Of a stretch of 8,728 bases of DNA, positions 1 through 5,466 are shown in pieces. Below the pieces are notes generated by a model, which was not told the DNA's origin, searched no databases, and saw only the letters and a program-made list of their open reading frames with translations. Every line of letters begins with the position of its first letter. Within the stretch, counting starts at the first letter, position 1. This stretch comes from a bacterium (lineage in GTDB: Bacteria; Ratteibacteria; UBA8468). The position numbers and the translations under genes were made by a program. The stretch is from NCBI GenBank assembly GCA_030672255.1, contig DAOVGU010000186.1, positions 1 through 8,728 on the forward strand, written 5' to 3'.

Positions 1-645
1 AAGTTGAGATTCGCGGGCTATATTACTGAAACTGATAATTTCTCCAAACTGGCTGGCAGCCATATCAAGAAATCTGGAAAAAGAACCCAAATTCCGGACA
101 ATACTTTCGGCTTGTATTTCTTCACGCAAATATACATCACAATAACTTTTAAGAACATCTTTTTTATCTGGAACACTTTTTTGATTAAATATATACGGGA
201 GTGAACCGAAATGCAGAATTTCTTGCAAATTCATATATTCCTTGATTTCATTCCAGATAAAAGGAAAAAGAAAACGTTGAACTGCCCTGCCACCAAGAAG
301 ATTAGCTCCCCCGCGTTTAAGTTTGCGGCAACTTGAACCGGTTAAAATAAACTTTATCCTGTAATTATCAAGAAGATATTGAACCTCATTTAACAGGATG
401 GGAATTCGTTGAATTTCATCAATAAATACGGTTTCTATTTTTTGGGTTTTCAATTTTTTCTCAACTTCATACCTGAGAAGACCGGGCTGTTTTGAATATT
501 TGAAGAATTGGTCATTCAAAAGGAGATTAATGCTGTAGACCATTTTTGTGAATAATTGTTGTATTAAAGTTGTTTTCCCGGTCTGACGTGGACCAAACAG
601 GAAAAACGAGCGATTTTTGGGTAGTTTAATTTGCCGTTTAATCAT
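1..645 (-). CDS. AAA ATPase of the AAA_14/DUF4143 type, N-terminal part (cut by window edge)
   Basis: The frame is open from the ATG at 645 to the left edge, giving 215 residues with no stop or frameshift. Visible motifs are a Walker A GPRQTGKT at residues 18-25, a Walker B VFIDEIQ at 73-79, a sensor-like strand ending ILTGSS at 100-105, LLGGRAVQRF at 116-125, GSLPYIFN at about 147-154 and SYCDVYLREEI at about 167-177. This order is that of the ATPase family with an AAA_14 domain followed by DUF4143, usually about 380-430 residues, so roughly half is present. Members are common in bacterial and archaeal genomes; their cellular role is poorly defined, and I assign none. The gene follows purL in the same direction but has its own promoter in the 75-base gap, so it is probably not part of the purine unit. 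The ATG at 645 is the first in frame and starts directly at the usual N-terminus of the family. Confidence 0.85.
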   Translation of the reverse strand, partial: MIKRQIKLPKNRSFFLFGPRQTGKTTLIQQLFTKMVYSINLLLNDQFFKYSKQPGLLRYEVEKKLKTQKIETVFIDEIQRIPILLNEVQYLLDNYRIKFILTGSSCRKLKRGGANLLGGRAVQRFLFPFIWNEIKEYMNLQEILHFGSLPYIFNQKSVPDKKDVLKSYCDVYLREEIQAESIVRNLGSFSRFLDMAASQFGEIISFSNIARESQL

Positions 646-676
646 GATGTAAAATTGTAATACATTTTTACATCAT
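644..676. promoter_or_regulatory. Candidate operator: 11-base inverted repeat around the -10 box
   Basis: Plus strand ATGATGTAAAA (644-654) is the exact reverse complement of TTTTACATCAT (666-676), with 11 bases between. One arm lies in the spacer next to the -35 box and the other covers the predicted transcription start and the first bases of the ATPase gene. A dimeric repressor bound here would block RNA polymerase. It could instead form a hairpin, although a transcript starting near the ATG would not contain both arms, which favours a DNA-binding site. The regulator is unknown. Confidence 0.5.
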
Positions 677-682
677 TGTCAA
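654..682 (-). promoter_or_regulatory. Sigma-70-type promoter of the ATPase gene
   Basis: Read on the minus strand, a perfect -35 box TTGACA (682-677) is followed by exactly 17 bases and a -10 box TACAAT (659-654). Only 8 bases separate the -10 box from the ATG at 645-643, so a start 6-8 bases downstream of the -10 would give an mRNA beginning at, or within two bases of, the start codon. No Shine-Dalgarno sequence fits in that space. The match to the consensus is seen directly; use of the promoter is inferred. Confidence 0.7.
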
Positions 683-720
683 AAATATGTAATTTTAATG
701 ACATGGACTTTACTGAGGTC

Positions 721-3240
721 TCACCACTTAATCGCCTCTTGCCAGGATTTTTTTAAGGAGAAAATATCGGAGGTAATGATCGGCTTACCCTTTAATCCAA
801 AAACTCTGAAAACCTTCTTTTTTGTGCTCTTGCCAATAAGAGCAAGGCAATTTCCCGAGAGACTCTTTTCAAATTCCTTTCTATTTTCTGGACCTACCTC
901 TATCAGGAAGCGGGAGTTTGATTCGGAAAAGAGGATGTGGTCATCACGGTTTACCCCGTTTAGAGGTTCACCTCTAACGGGGTTTAAGTCAGAGGTGGGC
1001 ACTTTCCTTAAATTGAGCTCCATCCCTAAACCGCCGGCAAAGGACATTTCAGCAGCAGCTACACCCAGACCTCCTTCCGAACAGTCATGACAGGATTTTA
1101 CCAATCCTTTTTCTATTGCTTTACTCAAAGCAATCATTAATTTTTTGCTCTTCCTAACATCTACCTTGGGGACAGTATTACCAACTGCATCAAAAAGCCG
1201 ATAGTAATGGGAACCGCCGAGCTCCTTTTTTGTAGCTCCCAAAGTATAGATTAAATCTCCTGCCGATTTCAAATCCATAGAGATGCTTTTTTCCACATTT
1301 TCTATCACTCCCATCACCGAGATAAGTAAAGTGGGAAGAATGGAAATCGGATTTCCTTTTTCATCCATGAAGAAGTTATTTAAGCTATCCTTTCCCGAGA
1401 TAAAGGGGATGCCGTAGCCGAGAGCGAAATTATAGCAGGCTTTAGCTGCTCTCACTAAAGCGCCCAATTCTTTCGGATCATTGGTATTTCCCCAGCAGAA
1501 ATTATCGAGGAAAGCAACAAGATTTAAATTTCCTCCCACAGCAATAAGGTTGCGCAAGGCCTCCTCAATTGCTGAGGCTGCCATCCAGTAAGGGTCAATA
1601 GCTCCGTAGAGAGGATTGATACCATTGGCAATAATTACCCCTTTTTTAGAATCAAGGAGTGGTTTAATGATGGAGGCATCGGATGGTCCATCGTTTCTTA
1701 TTCCCACCAGGGGCTTGAGAATGGTATTTCCCTGAACCTCATGATCATACTGCCGGATTACTGACTCCTTGCTGGCAATGTTAGGGGAACCGAGAACTTT
1801 TTTAAGGATACCAGTTAAATCCTGGGGTTGAGCAAAAACTGGTTCCTTAAATTCCTTTGGCTTCCATAGCGCTCTTCTTTTTAATTGGGGCAGGCCTTTA
1901 TGGAGAAAATTCATCTTTAAATTGCAGACCTGTTTCTTTCGGTAAAAAAGTTGGAGTCTCTTGCTCTTGGTAAATTTACCAATGAGAGTTGCCTCTACGT
2001 CCTCCCGGGAAAAGATTTCTAAAAGTTCTTTGAGATTTTTTGGCGGAACAACCAGAACCATCCGCTCCTGTGCCTCAGAGACCCAGATTTCCCAGGGAAG
2101 AAGACCCTGATATTTCAAGGGAGCTTTTTCTAAATGAACAACTGCTCCCGTCTCTTTGCCTAATTCTCCTACAGCAGAGGAAAATCCTCCCGCGCCACAA
2201 TCGGTGATGCTACGATAGAGATTTCTATCCCGGGCCTCCAGAAGGATATCGGTAAACTTCTTCTCGGCAATGGCATGGCCAATCTGCACCGGAGAAGTCT
2301 CAGTACCCTTATCCAGACTCAGAGAGGAGAATGTGGCTCCATGAATCCCATCCCTTCCGGTGCGACCGCCAATCACTACGATCAAATCGCCGGGGGAGAC
2401 CTTCTTTTCACATTTGTCGGCAGGAATGAGCCCTCCGGTGCCACAAAAGACCAAAGGATTGCACACATAACCTTTATCAAAAAAGATGGCTCCATTGATT
2501 GTAGGAATGCCCATCCGATTCCCATAATCCCGGACACCGGAGACTACGCCTTTGAAGATACGCCGGGGATGCAGGGTGCCGGCCGGTAATTGCTCAAAAG
2601 TTAAATTAAGAGGACCAAAGCAGAAAATGTCGGTATTAAAGATTGGTTTTGCTCCCAAGCCCACTCCCAGGATATCTCTGATTACCCCGCCAATGCCGGT
2701 TTCTGCTCCTCCATAAGGCTCAAGTGCAGAAGGGTGGTTGTGCGTCTCCACCTTGAAGGCAAGATTATAATTAGAGGTAAACTTACTAATTCCAGCATTA
2801 TCCTTGAAGACCGAGACACACCAGGATTTATTCAATTTCTTGGTAGCCTCAATGATTGTTTGTTTTAAAAGATTATTAATAATTTCCCTTTTTTTAATTT
2901 TTAATTTTGGTGTCATTGCGAGGAAGTCTGCTCTGTGAGTGGACGACGTGGCAATCTCGAGATTGCTTCGGCTTCGCCTCGCAACGACTTCGTCGTTTTT
3001 AATTTTGATATATTCTTTATATTCAATCCTACTCTTGAAGGTTTTATGGATGCAGTGCTCTGACCAGGTCTGTGCAATTGTCTCCAGTTCCACATCGCTG
3101 GGATTTCTCTTCTCTTTTTGAAAATATTTCTGGATGGTCTTCATTTCGGCAAGATTAAGAGAAAGCAAGTAGTCCTTGCTGATCCTTTCCAATCGGCTAT
3201 TCGTCGCCCCCAATATCTTTATATAACCAACATCACTCAT
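721..3240 (-). CDS. purL: Phosphoribosylformylglycinamidine (FGAM) synthase, synthetase subunit PurL
   Basis: PurL converts FGAR, ATP and ammonia to FGAM in step four of purine synthesis; ammonia comes from PurQ and PurS links the two. The 839 residues include QTWSEHCIHKTF (57-68), FKVETHNHPSALEPYGGAETG (about 162-182), GGRTGRDGIHGATFSS (291-306), DCGAGGFSSAVGELG (347-361), ISGKDSLNN (614-622) and SCHDCSEGGLG (716-726), all typical of FGAM synthase. There is no C-terminal glutaminase domain, so this is the small type. The first 50 residues, with SLNLAEMKTIQKYF and PSDVELETIAQTW, resemble the PurL part of fused PurSL proteins. The start overlaps the purS stop by ATGA, which implies coupled translation. 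Two palindromic repeats lie in frame: about residues 78-115, and about 753-764. Without them the protein would be near 790 residues. Neither disrupts a motif listed above. Confidence 0.95.
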   Translation of the reverse strand: MSDVGYIKILGATNSRLERISKDYLLSLNLAEMKTIQKYFQKEKRNPSDVELETIAQTWSEHCIHKTFKSRIEYKEYIKIKNDEVVARRSRSNLEIATSSTHRADFLAMTPKLKIKKREIINNLLKQTIIEATKKLNKSWCVSVFKDNAGISKFTSNYNLAFKVETHNHPSALEPYGGAETGIGGVIRDILGVGLGAKPIFNTDIFCFGPLNLTFEQLPAGTLHPRRIFKGVVSGVRDYGNRMGIPTINGAIFFDKGYVCNPLVFCGTGGLIPADKCEKKVSPGDLIVVIGGRTGRDGIHGATFSSLSLDKGTETSPVQIGHAIAEKKFTDILLEARDRNLYRSITDCGAGGFSSAVGELGKETGAVVHLEKAPLKYQGLLPWEIWVSEAQERMVLVVPPKNLKELLEIFSREDVEATLIGKFTKSKRLQLFYRKKQVCNLKMNFLHKGLPQLKRRALWKPKEFKEPVFAQPQDLTGILKKVLGSPNIASKESVIRQYDHEVQGNTILKPLVGIRNDGPSDASIIKPLLDSKKGVIIANGINPLYGAIDPYWMAASAIEEALRNLIAVGGNLNLVAFLDNFCWGNTNDPKELGALVRAAKACYNFALGYGIPFISGKDSLNNFFMDEKGNPISILPTLLISVMGVIENVEKSISMDLKSAGDLIYTLGATKKELGGSHYYRLFDAVGNTVPKVDVRKSKKLMIALSKAIEKGLVKSCHDCSEGGLGVAAAEMSFAGGLGMELNLRKVPTSDLNPVRGEPLNGVNRDDHILFSESNSRFLIEVGPENRKEFEKSLSGNCLALIGKSTKKKVFRVFGLKGKPIITSDIFSLKKSWQEAIKW
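953..983. repeat. Mini-palindrome (ACCCCGT type) inside purL
   Basis: ACCCCGTTTAGAGGT (953-967) pairs with ACCTCTAACGGGGT (970-983), with one bulged T and a two-base loop. It encodes NPVRGEPLNGVN at PurL residues 753-764, just before RDDHILFSESN, a stretch where other PurL proteins have a short loop. It is flanked by AAC codons on the coding strand. The outer arms match the palindrome at 3249-3265 at the end of purS. Confidence 0.75.
2898..3007. repeat. In-frame palindromic element, copy 1 (in purL)
   Basis: The element starts TGTCATTGCGAG (2911-2922), contains a perfect 16-base palindrome GCAATCTCGAGATTGC (2951-2966), and ends with the hairpin AACGACTTCGTCGTT (2983-2997). TTTTTAATTTTG occurs at both edges (2898-2909 and 2996-3007). 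Related sequence recurs at 3491-3643 and 6955-7079. It encodes about 38 residues of PurL (78-115), including RSNLEIATSS and LAMTPKLKI, in the loop between the EHCIHKTF region and NNLLKQTI. The outer limits are uncertain because the AT-rich flanks are shared with copy 2. Confidence 0.85.
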
Positions 3241-3863
3241 TTTTCTTTACCCCGTCTAACGGGGTTTACGGAATAGTTTTGAATTACCTTATTAGCAAGG
3301 AGTCTCTGGCAGATTGTTTCTATTTCTTTTGAAGAAAGAGGACCGAAAAGAAGATACTTCTTTCCTGTTCTTACTTTTTTTACCCCCTTTATTCCCATAT
3401 CCCAAATTCCTTTCCTGGTACTTTCGGCCACGGTATCGGTAACACCTTTTTTGGGCCAGACCTCCACTGTCCAGACCTTCGTTTCTTTAACTTTTAACTT
3501 TGGTGTCATTGCGAGGAGTCCCCTCTTCTTGCTTTCGCAAGAAAGCAGGGGGGACGACGTGGCAATCCCGAGATTGCTTCGCTTCGCTCGCAATGACGGA
3601 GCGAAGGACCTTGCTCGCAACGACTTCGTCGTTTTTAATTTTGAATTTATTTGATATTCTTGAATAAGGGGGTCAACGAGCAAATTCTGGCAGATTGTTC
3701 TTGTTTGACTTTGAGAAATTTTCCCCTCAATCAAATAAATTCGAGCAGTTTCTACCTTTTTAACCTTCTTAATTCCTAAGTCTTGAATATCATTTTTGAT
3801 GCCTTCCCCGCTGCTATCAGTGATTCCTTTTTTCAGAAAAACTTCAACTCGAGTTTCCATCAT
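3237..3863 (-). CDS. purS: Tandem-domain PurS, FGAM synthase bridging subunit
   Basis: PurS holds PurL and the glutaminase PurQ together in FGAM synthase. It is normally a single domain of about 80-90 residues; this protein has 208 and carries the domain twice. Domain 1 (about 2-73) contains VEVFLKKGITDSSGEG and LLVDPLIQEYQIN. Domain 2 (about 129-200) contains VEVWPKKGVTDTVAEST and LLANKVIQNYSVN. The repeat between them is clear by eye. The linker (about 74-127) is encoded by a palindromic repeat element. The last residues, NPVRRGKEK, come from a second palindrome. The stop overlaps the purL start by ATGA. Two adjacent ATGs (3863 and 3860) could each serve as start, and neither has a clear Shine-Dalgarno. 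Tandem PurS domains are known at the N-terminus of fused PurSL proteins, so this looks like a split form of that architecture. Confidence 0.9.
   Translation of the reverse strand: MMETRVEVFLKKGITDSSGEGIKNDIQDLGIKKVKKVETARIYLIEGKISQSQTRTICQNLLVDPLIQEYQINSKLKTTKSLRARSFAPSLRAKRSNLGIATSSPLLSCESKKRGLLAMTPKLKVKETKVWTVEVWPKKGVTDTVAESTRKGIWDMGIKGVKKVRTGKKYLLFGPLSSKEIETICQRLLANKVIQNYSVNPVRRGKEK
3249..3265. repeat. Mini-palindrome (ACCCCGT type) at the end of purS
   Basis: ACCCCGT (3249-3255) and ACGGGGT (3259-3265) form a perfect 7-base stem with a CTA loop. It encodes NPVRRG at the PurS C-terminus and ends 8 bases before the purL ATG. In the mRNA this hairpin would sit directly over the purL ribosome entry region, so it could affect coupling. 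The arms are the same as the outer arms of the repeat at 953-983. Confidence 0.7.
3491..3643. repeat. In-frame palindromic element, copy 2 (in purS)
   Basis: It starts with TGTCATTGCGAG at 3504-3515 and ends with the hairpin AACGACTTCGTCGTT at 3619-3633 followed by TTTTTAATTTTG, as in copy 1. The core GACGACGTGGCAATC and the palindrome-like GCAATCCCGAGATTGC (3562-3577) are also shared. It is longer than copy 1: it has an extra internal hairpin with stem TTCTTGC/GCAAGAA near 3525-3543 and a second CTCGCAATGAC end near 3587-3597. The encoded linker between the PurS domains contains RSNLGIATSS and LLAMTPKLK, in the same frame as in PurL. The right-hand end is read in a different frame from copy 1, and both frames are free of stops. 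Confidence 0.85.
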
Positions 3864-3882
3864 TTATTGTATGGAATTTCTG

Positions 3883-3949
3883 GTAGTCGCAGGTCTTATA
3901 GCCTGCGTTAATCTTGTAGCAAATCAGGCAAAGCAAGCTTTGCCACTAC
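3883..3949. repeat. Palindromic element with GTAGT/ACTAC ends
   Basis: The 67 bases run from GTAGT (3883-3887) to ACTAC (3945-3949), which are inverted copies. Inside are a CGCAGG/CCTGCG stem (3888-3893 and 3902-3907) and a strong hairpin GGCAAAGC-AA-GCTTTGCC (3927-3944). This looks like a small non-coding miniature element. Its left end lies 20 bases upstream of the purS ATG, so it forms most of the purS 5' region. Confidence 0.65.
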
Positions 3950-3950
3950 A

Positions 3951-3975
3951 TAACCCCGTATTAAATACGGGGGTA
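3951..3975. repeat. Short palindrome CCCCGTATT/AATACGGGG
   Basis: CCCCGTATT (3954-3962) and AATACGGGG (3964-3972) form a perfect 9-base inverted repeat around a single A, extended by TA/TA after one mismatch. It directly abuts the element at 3883-3949. The CCCCGT/ACGGGG outer core resembles the two mini-palindromes in purL and purS, but the middle differs. Confidence 0.6.
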
Positions 3976-3982
3976 GTTGCCG

Positions 3983-4016
3983 TCCCTGCGGTGATTCCTG
4001 CTTTTGCAGGAAGGGA
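3983..4016. repeat. Hairpin repeat TTCCTGC-TTTT-GCAGGAA
   Basis: TTCCTGC (3995-4001) and GCAGGAA (4006-4012) form a perfect 7-base stem with a TTTT loop, with a possible outer pairing of TCCC and GGGA. It lies 14-35 bases after the gatA stop on the coding strand. There is no following run of T on either strand, so it is not a typical intrinsic terminator. With its two neighbours it leaves almost no unique sequence in the 166-base gatA-purS gap. Confidence 0.55.
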
Positions 4017-4029
4017 TTGCTCGGCTAAT

Positions 4030-5466
4030 TTATTTCAGTTTCTGCTCTAAGGCAAAGGCAATTTGGAAAATTTTTTCTTCGCCAAAGACAGGCGCAAGAA
4101 TCTGTAGACCAACGGGTAATTTCTGTTGAGAAAAACCGCAAGGAATGCTGATTCCCGGGATACCGGCAAGGTTTGCCGAGATGGTAAAGATATCGGAAAG
4201 GTACATCTTTAGAGGGTCCTTTATCCTTTCCCCTATCTTAAAGGCAGTAGATGGAGAGATTGGGGTAAGGATTGCATCCACCTTTTCGAAGGCTCTGTCA
4301 AAATCCTCTTTTATCAGAGTTCTTGCCCTTTGTCCCTTGAGATAATAGGCATCATAATAACCGGCAGAAAGGACATAGGTGCCCAACATAATTCTTCTCT
4401 TGCTCTCTGCCCCAAACCCTTCCGCACGGCTATTCTCATAAAGCTCAGTTAAGGTTTTACTGTTTTTGCTCCGATACCCATATCTGATGCCATCAAATCG
4501 AGCAAGATTGGCGCTGGCCTCTGCGGTGGCAACAATATAGTAGGTGGCAATTCCATATTCTGTATGGGGAAGGGAGATCTCTTCGATATCTGCTTTTGCC
4601 TCTTCCAATAATTTAATTGCTCCCTTTATATTTTTTCCCACTTCAGGTTCAATTCCCGAGATGAAATATTCCTTAGGAATACCAATCTTAATCCCTTTCA
4701 CTTCAGGGATTAAGGCGTGAGTGAAGTCAGGTGTCGGTTTATTTACTGAGGTGGAATCAAGAGGGTCATAGCCAGCAATAACATTGAGGAGAAGAGCGCT
4801 GTCGGTAACGTCCTTAGCGATTGGACCAATCTGGTCTAAGGAGGAAGCAAAGGCAACAAGACCAAAGCGGGAGACCCTACCATAGGTTGGTTTCAATCCC
4901 ACCACCCCGCAGAATGCCGCGGGCTGCCGGATAGAGCCACCGGTATCCGAACCCAATGCTAAGATGGTTTCATTGGCGGCCACGGCGGCGGCTGAGCCTC
5001 CGCTGGAACCACCAGGAACCCTTTCTAAATCCCAGGGGTTATGCGTTGGTCCAAAATAGGAATTCTCTGTCGAGGAACCAAAAGCAAACTCATCCATATT
5101 TGTCTTGCCAATAAATATCAGGCCATTTTCCTTCAATCTTCTGATTACCGTAGCATCATAGGGGGAGATAAAGTTTTCTAAAATTTTGGAGGCACAGGTA
5201 GTTTTTTCTCCGCAGATACAGATATTATCTTTGATACCAATAGGAATTCCCTCTAAAGGAAGAATAGTTTCTCCATTTTTTATCTTTTCATCAATGGATT
5301 TGGCCTGCCGCAAACTTTTTTCTTGGTATAAGGAAATGTAAGCATGAACCTCCTTTTCTTTCTCGTCAATTACCTTGAAGGTTTCCGAGACAATTTCCTG
5401 GCAGGAGATCTCCTTCTTAACCAATAATTTATGAATCTGGTGAGCCGGCAATTCCCGAATTTTCAT
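4030..5466 (-). CDS. gatA: Asp-tRNA(Asn)/Glu-tRNA(Gln) amidotransferase subunit A
   Basis: GatA is the glutaminase subunit of the GatCAB complex; it releases ammonia from glutamine and channels it to GatB, which amidates misacylated tRNA. The protein has 478 residues, normal for the family. The amidase-signature triad is visible: Lys79 in GIPIGIKDN, Ser154 in PGGSSGGSAAA (the cis-Ser), and nucleophile Ser178 in SDTGGSIRQPA. These fall at the same positions as in Staphylococcus aureus GatA. VGLKPTYGRVSRFGL (189-203) and the C-terminal IPGISIPCG are also typical. The ATG overlaps the gatB stop by four bases (ATGA), so it is translated by coupling. No repeat has entered this gene, unlike its neighbours. 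The GatC subunit is not encoded in this window. Confidence 0.97.
   Translation of the reverse strand: MKIRELPAHQIHKLLVKKEISCQEIVSETFKVIDEKEKEVHAYISLYQEKSLRQAKSIDEKIKNGETILPLEGIPIGIKDNICICGEKTTCASKILENFISPYDATVIRRLKENGLIFIGKTNMDEFAFGSSTENSYFGPTHNPWDLERVPGGSSGGSAAAVAANETILALGSDTGGSIRQPAAFCGVVGLKPTYGRVSRFGLVAFASSLDQIGPIAKDVTDSALLLNVIAGYDPLDSTSVNKPTPDFTHALIPEVKGIKIGIPKEYFISGIEPEVGKNIKGAIKLLEEAKADIEEISLPHTEYGIATYYIVATAEASANLARFDGIRYGYRSKNSKTLTELYENSRAEGFGAESKRRIMLGTYVLSAGYYDAYYLKGQRARTLIKEDFDRAFEKVDAILTPISPSTAFKIGERIKDPLKMYLSDIFTISANLAGIPGISIPCGFSQQKLPVGLQILAPVFGEEKIFQIAFALEQKLK

Noticed and set aside
698..1090. Plus-strand open frame of 130 codons opposite the end of purL
   Set aside because: It lies entirely opposite conserved purL sequence, apart from a few bases, and its translation resembles no known protein.
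2275..2589. Plus-strand open frame of 104 codons opposite purL
   Set aside because: It is antisense to the conserved GGRTGRDGIHG region and is explained by the codon use of PurL.
2898..3007. TTTTTAATTTTG at both edges of copy 1 as a target-site duplication
   Set aside because: Nearly the same AT-rich edges flank copy 2 at another locus, so they are more likely part of the element.
721..3863. purS and purL as broken genes because of the inserts
   Set aside because: All frames stay open, the conserved motifs are intact, and the ATGA overlap is preserved, so both appear functional.
3863..3875. TACAAT just before the purS ATG as a leaderless promoter
   Set aside because: The spacing resembles the ATPase promoter, but there is no -35 match; the upstream sequence is the miniature element.
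3995..4012. Intrinsic terminator after gatA
   Set aside because: The hairpin is good, but no T run follows it on the coding strand, and the same type of hairpin is better explained as a dispersed repeat.
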